Shown: positions 35,201 through 37,445 of the stretch, piece after piece
Layout: each line of letters opens with the position of its first letter
Position numbering within the stretch: position 1 is the first letter of the stretch
Source: Undaria pinnatifida
Taxonomy: Eukaryota > Sar > Phaeophyceae > Laminariales > Alariaceae
Assembly: GCA_012845835.1 (NCBI GenBank)
Contig: JABAKD010000018.1
Location: 8,471,759 to 8,535,758, forward strand
Direction of reading: 5' to 3'
Length of the DNA: 64,000 bases
Notes under the pieces: model-generated
What the model was told of the DNA's origin: nothing
Seen by the model: only the letters and a program-made list of their open reading frames with translations
Database searches by the model: none
Translations under genes and position numbers: made by a program

Positions 35201-37445
35201 GCAGAGGGACGGGAAACCAAGGTAGAAAAACGAAGCTAACACGATATTAATTTCAACACTCATACCGTGAGAGCGGTAAAAACGGGGTCTTAACACAAAG
35301 GAGGGCTCAGAAACTCTGCGAAAGAGCACGCACATGGTGCAGACGATATCTCGGCTGAGAACCATCATAATAAACTTTTTCAGATTTTCCTATGGCGAAC
35401 TTGAAAAATACTCTCCCCGGTATACCCAGGAAATGAAACGGCTTGGATATATTGACAGGTCCGCCCGTATATCCGGCCGACCTGCTATCCCGCCGTTTCA
35501 GGGGGGGAGAGTGTTATAAGGCTTAGTTTGGGTAAGCTATTGGTTAACCTTTTGCAAGTGGTCAAACGGACTAATACCCCGCTAATTAATAGTAGACTAC
35601 TACGAGGTATTGTACAGCAGCAGTATACGTATGCGTGCTGTAAACCGCAGGTACAACAGGAGTACATAATGTTGTAGTGGTATACAAAAAAAAAATACAT
35701 GGCATGTTGTACGATACATACACAGAGTATACATCACGATATGAAAAAACCCTCGGGGAAAAAAAAATGCACATTAAAGTAAATACGAGAGGGAAAAAAT
35801 AAAGCATAATGTATGTCTTGGAAAAAAAAACGTTCGGCCTGAAAAAAGTTGCCCATCAAAATAATAAAATAATAGTATGAACATATACAACAGATGAAGA
35901 TCGCTATAATAATAGTCTTGTACATTACGGTATTTAAAAAAACTATGGGAAAAAAATGCAAATAAATGCACATTAACTTGAGATAAAAAATGAATTGGAA
36001 AAAAAAAAACTCACCACAAAAAAAGTAACCTATCAGAGGTTGACTTATTCACCTCAGTCAACCCCTGGCGGGATTCGAACCCGCAATCTTCGCCTTAGGA
36101 GGGCGACGCCTTATCCATTGGGCCACAGGGGCAATTTCACGTCGAGTGAAATGTTCACGGTAAAATAACCCACACGCGTGTAGCGAAAAACAATTTTGGG
36201 TCCGACAACAGCCAGATTTGGTCTGTTTTGATCGCGGACATCTTTCAGAGTGACGTTGTGTCCGTGATGTAGGCAGCGACATATCATGACATTACTGATT
36301 GTAGAAGGAAGTGTGACTGAGGAGCGTTTTTATGCTACAACAGTATTATTAATCGTAAAGTAATACAAAAATCCAACGATTCCTATTAGTCTAGTCTAAC
36401 TAATAATCTATTCTCGAATAATAGTAGTCTAAAGTCTACAGCAGTATTAATATTAATAGTATGTGCATGTTTAGACTATGGGGCTAGCTTCCCTCACGTA
36501 CACGTCCTGTGACTACGTTGTGACGACGAGCACAGCAACAACAGCAACAACATTCCGTACCACATTATAGTTGCTCTGCCACTCCTGTAAATGAGTTGCC
36601 GCAGCATGGTACCGGCTTCGCATGCGAGCACTACGTAGAGCGTATTCGAGACAATCGTTCGTTCACGCAGTTATTAACAGTTGCCCTTTTTTTCTTTTTT
36701 TCCTCGGCGGGTATCGTGTCCTGGTAGGTACGTATCTTCTGGCGTACCCTGGTACCGTAGTACCAGCGGTCGGTACAGATTATAGACTCTAGGTAACAGT
36801 CTATTATTACTATGGTACTCCCGTACGAGCACACGTCTCTTACCCAGCTGTTATTCCGAGTGTATGGTGTGATGCCAGCAAGTGTAGCAAACATAATTTA
36901 GTCGTGAGCTGCGCCGGGCATTCATCGGACCTTGCCTTTCATTCATCGGACCTTGCCAAGCCGATACGACTTTTCCATCTCGCGCGGGGAAGAAAGACGG
37001 CTCAAGAAAGACTACCTGACTTGTGCCACGCACACGCAGATATGCGCCTAACTGCTGTATAATGAGGTGTGTCTGTGTTGCTCGTATCATATCATGTCGC
37101 ACCTGGCCTTGACTCACTCGTTCCACCGTAGCGTAGAATGTTCACCTGTATGTCCTGTGCTTGTATGAGAGATAGTCTTTAGACTATAGTCTAGTCTACG
37201 TATCTGACGTTCTTGGTGAAATACTTACCTCTGATCGTGATTTTTCACAGCGTACGATCTTTTATTGGTCATTTTTGGAAGTACAAATCACGATATCTTT
37301 TTTGCTGATCATGATTTACAAAGCACGATATTTTCCCTTGCCCTCAATCGCTGTCTTGCGCAGGTTAGTGCTGGGTGTCAGGGCTTACTTCGGCCGCGCC
37401 AACGTTTCCCGGAAGACCCTCGTGGACAACCGCTTCCTGCTATAG
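2047..37445 (+). CDS. TMEM67: Meckelin (TMEM67/MKS3), 5'-partial, at least 17 exons
   Basis: Meckelin is a multi-pass protein of the ciliary/flagellar transition zone (MKS module), tied in animals to ciliogenesis and Meckel-Gruber syndrome. Proposed exons: 2047-2214, 5745-5887, 8008-8131, 8797-8954, 9234-9316, 9914-10046, 12912-13082, ~14101-14310, 15390-15517, 16785-16881, 19921-20067, 23666-23743, 24088-24300, 24928-24975, 25233-25307, 26135-26232, 37364-37445. All junctions use GT-AG, and phases agree except between 8131 and 8797, where an exon of length 1 modulo 3 is missing. Translations run collinear with animal meckelin from the end of the Cys-rich ectodomain to the C-terminus: TRRFFFFDVVS, EYTMDT, FLIDWEK, VSVWRQLLVANEWN, FVDLATMAKVSVLILDERY, KELNGFLQGFVEQVKNYF, KTLVDNRFLL-stop. 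About 700 residues are covered; roughly the first 350-400 should lie left of the window. The identity is from remembered family sequence, not a search. Confidence 0.85.
2345..2404 (+). pseudogene. Degenerate copy of the 2047 exon
   Basis: CTCGAATGGGACCTCCTGAC, then TTGCTGGGGGAGCC and ACATTGTCGACGAG|GTAAGG, repeats the end of the 2047-2214 exon with its donor. The part encoding PVYFYDPY is deleted, so splicing it in would not restore the motif. Confidence 0.7.
3021..4160 (+). pseudogene. Copia-type gag remnant, left arm of palindrome
   Basis: A 162-residue frame opens at 3021 (MAGKSTEFGRTHILRDASRS) and closes at 3509. After stops and shifts the reading resumes near 3757 (MRLQLQQVGCTADDHQLKA) and 3911, where a CCHC zinc knuckle CHNCRVKGPYTNKC follows a basic stretch. 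The helical body plus zinc knuckle is typical of a Ty1/copia Gag. It lies in the intron between the 2214 and 5745 exons and mirrors 4120-5032. No protease or pol sequence follows. Confidence 0.65.
4120..5032 (-). pseudogene. Copia-type gag remnant, right arm of palindrome
   Basis: On the - strand the same Gag is read from 5032 leftwards: VELRRPIYEAQPIAEQRRG, then LWDREND at about 4700, MQSCTLQPGEDPDVH from 4538, and a second zinc knuckle CHNCKVKDHHANKC near 4140 that overlaps the palindrome centre. The left arm carries the matching segments in the + direction. The two arms differ by many substitutions, so the inversion is not recent. Confidence 0.65.
5178..5220 (+). pseudogene. Degenerate copy of the 2047 exon end
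   Basis: GAGCCGATCTACATTTCTAC and GATCCGGAG|GTGAGGGAAT resemble the GAGCCCGTTTACTTCTACGA region and donor of the 2047-2214 exon. The segment is shortened and has lost the VDE codons. Confidence 0.5.
5379..5419 (+). pseudogene. Copy of the 2047 exon end, donor kept
   Basis: Encodes EVAYFYDRYIADE followed by |GTAAGG, close to PVYFYDPYIVDE. Only the last third of the exon is present and no acceptor is obvious, so a broken copy is more likely than an alternative exon, but exon use cannot be excluded. Confidence 0.55.
5745..5887 (+). CDS. TMEM67: TMEM67 exon (HPIAVLN ... TRRFFFFDVVS)
   Basis: Acceptor CGCATTGCAG, donor CCGG|GTATGAG; 47 codons plus 2 nt. It encodes ATGDLHPIAVLNVNYDNRG and EVDDLFTRRFFFFDVVS, matching the meckelin block where a H/Y-P-V-P stretch leads to R-R-F-F-L-V-D. 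It joins the 2047 exon in phase. Two broken copies of its end sit downstream, at 6281 and 7374. Confidence 0.8.
6281..6330 (+). pseudogene. Broken copy of the 5745 exon end
   Basis: ATTGGATGACCTCCTTTCGC, GCCATTTCTTCTTCTTTTGA and CGTCGCCTGG parallel the GTGGACGACCTCTTCACGCG end of the 5745 exon. The frame is shifted and the donor is mutated to TCATGA. Confidence 0.6.
6383..6630 (+). mobile_element. MITE-like element, degenerate right end
   Basis: Begins GACGCGTGCTGCGACAGGGG and shows the family interior (GGCTCCTTATCCCTAAACGA, GTGCCTAGGCCATGAGA, CTCCTCAAGTGAATT). The right terminal repeat near 6620 is poorly preserved. It abuts the better copy at 6652. Confidence 0.45.
6652..6913 (+). mobile_element. 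MITE-like element, best-preserved ends
   Basis: Left end GCGTGCTACGATAGAGGT (6653-6670) is mirrored by ACCTCTATCGTAGCACG (6896-6912), 17-18 bp inverted repeats with one or two mismatches. Just inside are CCTTAACCCAAAATCG and, mirrored, GTTTTGGGTTAAG. About 260 bp, no coding frame. Target-site duplication not resolved. Confidence 0.7.
7374..7429 (+). pseudogene. Broken copy of the 5745 exon end
   Basis: GACGAATTGGACGAGTGTTT, CTTTACGCGGCTTTTCTTCT and TCGATATCGTCCCC correspond to GACGAAGTGGACGACCTCTT and what follows in the 5745 exon. An extra base shifts the frame and no GT donor follows. Confidence 0.6.
8008..8131 (+). CDS. TMEM67: TMEM67 exon (LTFKIRDEEPESIYPPILE)
   Basis: One nt plus 41 codons, ending GAG|GTGAAT. 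It encodes a Gly-rich linker and then LLRYASSMRLTFKIRDEEP and ESIYPPILE, matching the meckelin block where a beta-rich segment ends in I-Y-P-P-L. The acceptor (CCTCGAG|CGGGG) was chosen because it is the one that fits phase after the 5745 exon; the other AGs in the purine-rich stretch give the wrong phase. Confidence 0.65.
8460..8517 (+). other. Candidate small exon or pseudo-exon between the 8008 and 8797 exons
   Basis: 58 nt between CCATAG and AAAG|GTAACC. One frame reads YAINESRSLHVTSFNVSQ, resembling the meckelin stretch after Y-P-P-L, but that frame does not fit the flanking phases. The frame that does fit contains a TGA. A partial second copy ends CCCCAAAG|GTAACC at 8729 and is closed in all frames. 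The junction stays unresolved. Confidence 0.35.
8797..8954 (+). CDS. TMEM67: TMEM67 exon (EYTMDT, first membrane segment)
   Basis: Two nt plus 52 codons; acceptor TTCGATAG, donor GCG|GTGAGT. It encodes FTVEYTMDTQDFWDLCRAFF and AVATVLTSLTGLWRLRNWHV: the last extracellular strand, the first membrane helix, and a positively charged stretch consistent with the cytoplasmic side. The F-x-V-x-Y-x-M-D motif before the first helix is a meckelin hallmark. Confidence 0.8.
9234..9316 (+). CDS. TMEM67: TMEM67 exon (probable, loop after first helix)
   Basis: 27 codons plus 2 nt, acceptor ATATCATAG, donor GACAG|GTAAAC. It reads CPYSLKKVQGGRPVQNVSIV and SLLEGYD. An exon with these phases is needed to join 8954 (phase 0) to 9914 (one leading nt), and this one supplies AG+G=Arg. 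Sequence similarity to known meckelins here is weak, so the call rests on phase and openness. Confidence 0.5.
9535..9800 (+). repeat. Dispersed repeat, direct partner of 1500-1800
   Basis: Contains AAAATGACTTCGAAGGCATT and GTCCAAAAATAAAATG as in the left copy, with the order of shared blocks kept. It lies in the intron between 9316 and 9914. Confidence 0.5.
9914..10046 (+). CDS. TMEM67: TMEM67 exon (membrane helices, YWFVFFKLQ)
   Basis: One nt plus 44 codons; acceptor CCCCCTAG, donor CTGCAG|GTGAGG. It encodes FMYQMINWPLVIEGILLVTH then a long hydrophobic run ending in SAYWFVFFKLQ. Meckelins have Y-W-x-x-F-F-K-x-Q at the end of the second or third membrane segment. Confidence 0.85.
10047..11560 (+). 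other. Intron sequence without recognised features
   Basis: First part of the intron between 10046 and 12912. Short quasi-repeats of GGGTCGGAG/GGGTCGAGTC lie at about 10930-11100. A 109-residue - strand frame at 11001-11330 has a hydrophobic middle but no recognisable family. Nothing else is supported. Confidence 0.4.
11572..11640 (+). pseudogene. Copy 1 of the 12912 exon start
   Basis: CAAGCAAAGCGTTTTGATTA then TGCTTCCGGCGAACCGCAAG matches the acceptor and first codons of the 12912 exon (QSVFIMLPADRK). The rest has diverged. Confidence 0.75.
11917..11965 (+). pseudogene. Copy 2 of the 12912 exon start
   Basis: CAGCAAACCGTTTTCATCAT and GGTTCCGGTGGATCTTAAGG repeat the same block. The intronic TCGATCGAACATGGTTTGGG upstream is also duplicated, so the unit copied includes intron sequence. 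Confidence 0.75.
12146..12212 (+). pseudogene. Copy 3 of the 12912 exon start
   Basis: TCAACCGTTTTCATCATGCT, TTCAGCGGACCGCACGGGGC and CTACCAGCGAATACTGCGTT extend further into the exon (TSGEYF region) than the other copies, with shifts. Confidence 0.75.
12446..12490 (+). pseudogene. Copy 4 of the 12912 exon start
   Basis: CAAGTCCTTTTCATCATATT and TCAGGCAGACCGTAATGAGG; same upstream GATCAAACATGTTTTGGATG block as copies 3 and 5. Confidence 0.7.
12672..12755 (+). pseudogene. Copy 5 of the 12912 exon start
   Basis: After CCAG it reads QSVFIILPADLNRHTCGTSF in the functional frame, then meets a TAG at 12753-12755. It is the best-preserved extra copy; if spliced in it would truncate the protein. 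Confidence 0.75.
12912..13082 (+). CDS. TMEM67: TMEM67 exon (SVFIMLPAD ... FLIDWEK)
   Basis: 57 codons in phase 0; acceptor GCGAGCAG, donor AAG|GTGATG. It encodes QSVFIMLPADRKGYGSTGEY, FPLELMVTVMFIFQLIRVGK and TTDVFLIDWEK. A short V-L-L-P loop, a helix, and then I-D-x-F-F-I-D-W-E are characteristic of meckelin. This is the last and only fully open member of six tandem copies. Confidence 0.88.
13239..13499. repeat. (TTTG)n tetranucleotide microsatellite
   Basis: About 260 bp of TTTG units with a single TTCG interruption near 13374, starting some 156 bp after the donor at 13083. The VCLF-repeat frames across it are artefacts of the repeat. Confidence 0.97.
13712..14100 (+). repeat. Degenerate tandem duplication in intron
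   Basis: GGGTTGGATCTGTACTACAT, then AGATCC and CACATATCATAGTGACA, recurs as GGGTTGGATCAGTACTACAC, then AGATCC and ACATATCATAATGACA. The flanking GGCTTGGAAAAGG and GGCTTGGAGAAGG blocks repeat too. The second unit leads into the 14.1-kb exon, so the exon's 5' part was apparently included. Confidence 0.65.
14101..14310 (+). CDS. TMEM67: TMEM67 exon (VSVWRQLLVANEWN)
   Basis: Ends GATACCGAG|GTGAGC in phase 0. It encodes VSVWRQLLVANEWNRLGTRR, RVNPVFSLMWMMFVLGASGM and PQPDLMDTE. The V-S-I-W-R-x-x-x-V-A-N-E-W-N motif before a membrane helix is the most diagnostic match to meckelin in the window. The start is uncertain: acceptors giving the right phase lie before 14101, 14104 and 14140. The first gives a linker length nearest to animal proteins. 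Confidence 0.85.
14408..14491 (+). pseudogene. Copy of the end of the 14.1-kb exon
   Basis: TTGCTGTGGATGGTGTTTTT, GACCGGGATGCGATACAAAG and CAGCCGGACCTGACGGATAC then CGAG|GTGGGA repeat the exon end (PQPDL-DTE and donor). The frame is interrupted in the helix part. Confidence 0.75.
15390..15517 (+). CDS. TMEM67: TMEM67 exon (ALRFANVTFW, membrane helix, DRYILEQPEL)
   Basis: 42 codons plus 2 nt; acceptor ATGTTATAG, donor CTAAG|GTGCGT. It encodes AGELNPALRFANVTFWWVLV, then a helix and DRYILEQPEL. Meckelins have L-R-F/Y-A-V then a helix then a charged E-R-F-I-E-D-K segment at this place. Confidence 0.85.
16441..16725 (+). mobile_element. MITE-like element
   Basis: Left end GACGCGTGCGACGACAGATG; right end GGCGCGCCTCTACCGCAGCA is the degenerate inverted counterpart. 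The interior has GACGGGGCTCCTTAACC, ACCTAGGCGATGGG and CCTCCTCAAGTGG as in the other family members. Confidence 0.6.
16785..16881 (+). CDS. TMEM67: TMEM67 exon (FVDLATMAKVSVLILDERYHGWYLH)
   Basis: One nt plus 32 codons; acceptor TTTCGATAG, donor CCCAGG|GTGAGT. It encodes FVDLATMAKVSVLILDERYH and GWYLHCRSPYPR, matching the near-invariant meckelin segment F-V-D-L-C-S-M-S-N-I-S-V-x-L-L followed by G-Y-Y-I-H-G-R-S. Phase joins both neighbours exactly. Confidence 0.9.
17214..17560 (+). repeat. 170-bp tandem duplication
   Basis: Two units in tandem, each with CACCTCGGTGGCGAAACCAA, GTCGTCGACATATATAGCCC and CTTGATGCCTTCTATGTGCC, differing by few bases. They lie in the intron between 16881 and 19921. 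Confidence 0.85.
18825..18867 (+). pseudogene. Copy of the 19921 exon start
   Basis: TAGGCTGACGTGACGATGGC, then AGACCAGCTCGTCAACTAG, resembles the acceptor and first codons (ADVAMDTISEQLDN) of the 19921 exon, with a stop at the end. Confidence 0.55.
19040..19125 (+). pseudogene. Copy of the 5' half of the 19921 exon
   Basis: GCTGATGTGGCGATAAACGC, GAGCAGCTCGACAACGAGGG and CGAAGACTCGAAGGGTGTAC follow the exon for about 85 nt, up to the LEGC codons. The ATG GAC is changed to ATA AAC and no acceptor AG directly precedes it (TCATAAG). Confidence 0.7.
19703..19735 (+). pseudogene. Short copy of the 19921 exon start
   Basis: ATATCAGACCAGCTCGGCAA then TGAGCAAGGA resembles ATATCGGAGCAGCTCGACAA then CGAGGAGGCC of the exon. 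Only about 33 nt are alignable. Confidence 0.45.
19921..20067 (+). CDS. TMEM67: TMEM67 exon (ADVAMDTISEQLD ... TATFRKKYDK)
   Basis: 49 codons in phase 0; acceptor TGAACTGTAG, donor GACAAG|GTGAGG. It encodes ADVAMDTISEQLDNEEAGLT, LEGCLPGLQAFELFITATFR and KKYDK. This matches the meckelin cytosolic segment A-D-T-N-M-E-E-M, then a pre-helical stretch ending in M-R-x-x-Y-D. Broken copies of its 5' half lie upstream and of its 3' half downstream. Confidence 0.88.
20290..20392 (+). pseudogene. Copy of the 3' half of the 19921 exon
   Basis: ATCCCAGGTCTGCAGGCATT, then GCCGCGACCTTCAGGATGAT and ACAACAAC|GTAAGG, parallels CTCCCCGGTCTGCAGGCGTT and the donor. An indel after GCATT breaks the frame. Confidence 0.7.
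20649..20685 (+). pseudogene. Displaced partial copy of the 25233 exon
   Basis: TTTTGCAG|ATGGACAAAAACTGGTGCAC AAACGAAAGT resembles GACCCCAAGAACTGGTTCAC AAACGCAACT of the 25233 exon, including TTGCAG|ATGG at its acceptor. It lies about 4.6 kb upstream of that exon, among copies of another exon. Confidence 0.5.
20815..20910 (+). pseudogene. Copy of the 3' half of the 19921 exon
   Basis: GGTCGAGGCTGGCCTTTCGG, GGACTCGAAGGGTTTATCTC and ACCGCAACCTTCAGGAAAAA retain much of the exon. The donor is lost (ATACAAACAAG). Confidence 0.7.
21476..22096 (+). repeat. 75-bp satellite, eight units, made of MITE-end sequence
   Basis: Eight units of about 75 bp, each beginning TGCTACGATAGGGGTAC or TGCTAAGGTAGGGGTAC, then AGTAGTAGTACC, TTTTTGACCAACACATTTCT, GACTGACGTTTTCCTCAACT. 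The first 25 or so bases match the terminal repeat of the MITE-like family. Degenerate longer units continue to about 22330 with the element's GACGGGGCTCCTTGA motif. Confidence 0.9.
22440..22552 (+). pseudogene. Copy of the 3' half of the 19921 exon, donor kept
   Basis: GGTTGGAAGAGTGTATCCCC, GGTCTGCAAGCATTGGAGCT and ATTCGTAACCGCCACGAC end in GAGAAG|GTAAGC. The upstream ATTGGTCGAGGCTAGTC is shared with the copies at 20290 and 20815. Confidence 0.7.
23205..23465 (-). repeat. Dispersed repeat, inverted partner of 835-1085
   Basis: Read on the - strand this gives CCCCCCAACTTTCATTAC and GTCGTCATCGTCCGATAG-type sequence in the order of the left copy. The copies lie about 22 kb apart in opposite orientation, flanking much of the gene. 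Confidence 0.55.
23666..23743 (+). CDS. TMEM67: TMEM67 exon (VYRSLLPPSGFDVQARITAAN)
   Basis: 26 codons in phase 0; acceptor GCGAACGCAG, donor CCACAG|GTGGTC. It follows KKYDK of the 19921 exon and reads VYRSLLPPSGFDVQARITAA then NSNNPQ. Meckelin has a Leu-containing helix and low-complexity Ser stretch here, so similarity is modest; phase and position support it. Confidence 0.65.
24088..24300 (+). CDS. TMEM67: TMEM67 exon (AAAKELNGFLQGFVEQVKNYFSE)
   Basis: 71 codons in phase 0; acceptor CAACAACAG, donor GCGAG|GTTAGG. The first 45 residues are Gly/Arg-rich and probably lineage-specific. The end, TVAAAKELNGFLQGFVEQVK and NYFSE, matches meckelin I-K-A-Y-x-x-M-N-K-F-L-x-x-F-I-D-H-V-x-x-x-x-x-Y-F. 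A GTG at 24280 is an alternative donor, but the match continues past it. Confidence 0.8.
24928..24975 (+). CDS. TMEM67: TMEM67 micro-exon (PVWWDRLIGTPPNMRQ)
   Basis: 48 nt between CCGACAG and CAG|GTGGGA, phase 0. WWDRLIGTPPNMRQ fills the gap corresponding to meckelin L-L-E-R-I-L-G-M-E-F-M between the Y-F helix and the next exon. Found by looking for a phase-0 exon of the expected length. Confidence 0.65.
25233..25307 (+). CDS. TMEM67: TMEM67 exon (ILYPDPKNWFTNATFLGIE)
   Basis: 25 codons in phase 0; acceptor TTGCTGTTGCAG, donor ATCGAG|GTCAGT. MATYPCILYPDPKNWFTNAT and FLGIE match the meckelin F-Y-N-D-x-x-x-x-F-x-x-V-x-x-Y-G-x-E block. The in-frame ATG at its start is not taken as initiation. 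Confidence 0.75.
25381..25630 (+). mobile_element. MITE-like element
   Basis: Left end GACGCGTGCCACGCTAGGAA; right end TTAGGCGCACTCCTGCCGTA is the degraded inverted counterpart. The interior shows GGCCAAAAAAAGG, ACCTAGAGCGTGAGA and CTTCCTCAAGGTG. It sits about 70 bp after the 25233 exon's donor. Confidence 0.55.
25812..25865 (+). pseudogene. Copy 1 of the 26135 exon
   Basis: TTCGCTGGCAGCTCGACCTC then CCTCTGCATGAAATAACGGC and TTTCGACCTGGCCCT follow the functional CTGGCAGCTGGACCTCCTCC, with an early stop. Confidence 0.7.
25974..26012 (+). pseudogene. Copy 2 of the 26135 exon
   Basis: TTCCTGGCAGCTGGACCTCC then TCTTGTTTTTGACACGACG repeats the exon start with acceptor. Spacing to copy 1 and to the functional exon is about 160 bp each, so the unit was tandem. 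Confidence 0.7.
26135..26232 (+). CDS. TMEM67: TMEM67 exon (last membrane segment, LDLLLLNMTAFHLFDQ)
   Basis: 32 codons plus 2 nt; acceptor TTACTGGCAG, donor GACAG|GTAATT. It encodes LDLLLLNMTAFHLFDQTFGD and PTTSALLTFLLD, matching the final meckelin helix region (L-L-x-F-D-L-L-F-F, then Q-N-F-I-L-A-S-F-L-T-Y-L). Its split AG joins the G at 37364 to give Arg. Confidence 0.85.
26545..26600 (+). pseudogene. Copy 3 (3' end) of the 26135 exon
   Basis: GACGCCACGATTTGAGCTCT, CCTCGCGCATTTTGCTCGAC and AG|ATAACT resemble ACAACTTCAGCTCTCCTCAC, TTTTTGCTCGAC, AG|GTAATT. The donor GT is mutated to AT. Confidence 0.75.
26601..27640 (+). other. Intron sequence, nothing recognised
   Basis: Start of the 11-kb last intron. 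A frame at 27380-27472 reads TIQGFRMGAGEAGLHFDLFY and ends at a TAA, but no exon phase fits and the gene continues at 37364. No repeats or RNA genes are seen. Confidence 0.3.
27652..27930 (-). pseudogene. Unrecognised ORF fragment
   Basis: On the - strand a frame runs from about 27930 to a TAG near 27643. It contains IVIAFDELNGEGRDTVFHAQ, GSVRASQWLRGKHAAYMATP and LLALDAWWSQNIKKR. The composition is protein-like, with Trp and charged residues evenly spread, suggesting a piece of a mobile-element protein or a captured exon. No ATG or promoter is identified and I do not recognise the family. Confidence 0.35.
28060..28690 (+). repeat. Three degenerate tandem units of about 200 bp
   Basis: Each unit has a GATTGGCTGG/CATTGGCCGG block, then a GGTCGTA or GGGGGC stretch, CGATAGGGTCCCAT or AGATAGGGAGTCAT, and later an ACCGGGAAC or ACGCGGGAAC block and CACGGTGTAGAAACCCCAAC-like text. 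Units start near 28080, 28270 and 28450, with a fourth GATTGGCTGG at 28680. Confidence 0.65.
28780..30230 (+). repeat. Complex dispersed/tandem repeat block
   Basis: At least four imperfect copies of a unit containing CATAATCACCTCTTGGTCGC, GCGACCCCGAAAAAAGAGGC, ATTCGCCTATTGGGTCAAAG, CTCGCAATTATTTACGCGG and TTTGCATAATAGGTCGCGCA (about 29160, 29345, 29780, 29950). Interleaved are copies of a TGAGCCTATATCAGGTTG block at 28830, 29548 and 30206. The repeated open frames come from the repeat. Confidence 0.7.
30390..30700 (-). repeat. Dispersed repeat, inverted copy at 59840-60070
   Basis: GGGCGAGGGGCGTTGGAGCC, GCCCCCCGAAGACGCTGCGC and AGAAATTCCAGTTTCGAGAA reappear as reverse complements at 59900-59980. 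No coding function is recognised. Confidence 0.65.
31158..31423 (-). repeat. LTR (3' LTR in element orientation)
   Basis: Begins TGTAAGG, ends TTAACA; near-identical to 32067-32334 with a few substitutions and small indels (for example CCCCGAATAG against CCCCGGATAG). Confidence 0.85.
32067..32334 (-). repeat. LTR (5' LTR in element orientation)
   Basis: Pair of 31158-31423. The site TGGCGACGACGCCA at 32051-32064 lies 2 bp outside it, which is the expected place of a primer-binding site for a - strand element. Confidence 0.85.
32460..33770 (+). other. Intron sequence, CACCCCC-rich, no gene seen
   Basis: Contains repeated TATCACACC/TAACACCCCC-like phrases (32700-33660) giving low-complexity C-rich sequence. 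A short stretch GTGACGATACGACCTGGAGA near 32470 resembles 18250 (GTGACAATACGACCTGACGT). No convincing exon. Confidence 0.35.
33770..34165 (+). repeat. Dispersed repeat of about 370 bp, direct copy at 38985-39350
   Basis: Shared blocks include a poly-C tract, CTTAAAAACTCCGCCCTCCC, ATAAACTGATGCATTTCCTT, TAGTTTCCGCGCACAGACT, GGGAGTCGCCGACCTATATC and TTTCGACAAAATCTTCGATC. The copies are clearly homologous with scattered differences; one lies in the last intron, one after the gene. Confidence 0.85.
34399..34483 (+). repeat. 5' LTR of TRIM-like element
   Basis: 85 bp, TG...CA ends, same length as 181-265. Primer-binding site TGGCGTCGTCGACAG at 34486-34500. Confidence 0.75.
35512..35590 (+). repeat. 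3' LTR of TRIM-like element, end truncated
   Basis: TGTTATAAGGCTTAGTTTGG to CCCCGCTAATT is identical to the 5' LTR, then AAT replaces TCCTTAACA. Confidence 0.7.
35591..36050 (+). other. A-rich intron sequence, no gene seen
   Basis: Many A8-A10 runs and ATACA-type phrases, with loosely repeated GGGAAAAAAAATGCA and ATGCACATTAA motifs. Low-complexity - strand frames across it are not credible genes. Confidence 0.4.
36060..36132 (-). tRNA. trnR-CCU: tRNA-Arg (CCT anticodon)
   Basis: On the - strand the 73-nt sequence folds as a full cloverleaf: acceptor GCCCCTG/CAGGGGT, A-box-like TGGCCCAATGG in the D arm, anticodon arm TCGCC-CTCCTAA-GGCGA with anticodon CCT, T arm GCGGG-TTCGAAT-CCCGC containing the B box. 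No intron. A run of six or more T on the - strand about 35 nt past the 3' end could terminate Pol III. It lies antisense in the last intron of TMEM67. Confidence 0.95.
36133..37363 (+). other. End of the last TMEM67 intron, nothing recognised
   Basis: AT-rich with many TAGTCTA phrases (36370-36480, 37180-37200). No exon-like frame until the acceptor at 37361-37363. Confidence 0.4.
37364..37445 (+). CDS. TMEM67: TMEM67 terminal exon (KTLVDNRFLL stop)
   Basis: Acceptor GTCTTGCGCAG; one nt plus 26 codons and TAG at 37443-37445. It encodes LVLGVRAYFGRANVSRKTLV and DNRFLL, the near-invariant meckelin C-terminus (K-T-L-V-D-x-R-F-L). The single leading G completes an Arg codon with AG at 26231-26232, so the two exons join in phase across 11.1 kb. 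Confidence 0.9.

Larger units (their letters stand above)
34399..35590 (+). mobile_element. TRIM-like LTR element with 85-bp LTR
   Basis: The 5' LTR 34399-34483 (TGTTATAAGG to CCTTAACA) is followed after AA by TGGCGTCGTCGACAG, a primer-binding site nearly identical to that of the element at 31158. The 3' LTR starts at 35512 right after a GGGGGGGAGAG polypurine tract and matches 76 bp, then loses its last bases. AGTAG at 34394-34398 and 35591-35595 may be a 5-bp target-site duplication. The interior is about 1 kb; its end, ELEKYSPRYTQEMKRLGYID, is shared with 48985-49106 and may be non-coding. Confidence 0.75.
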
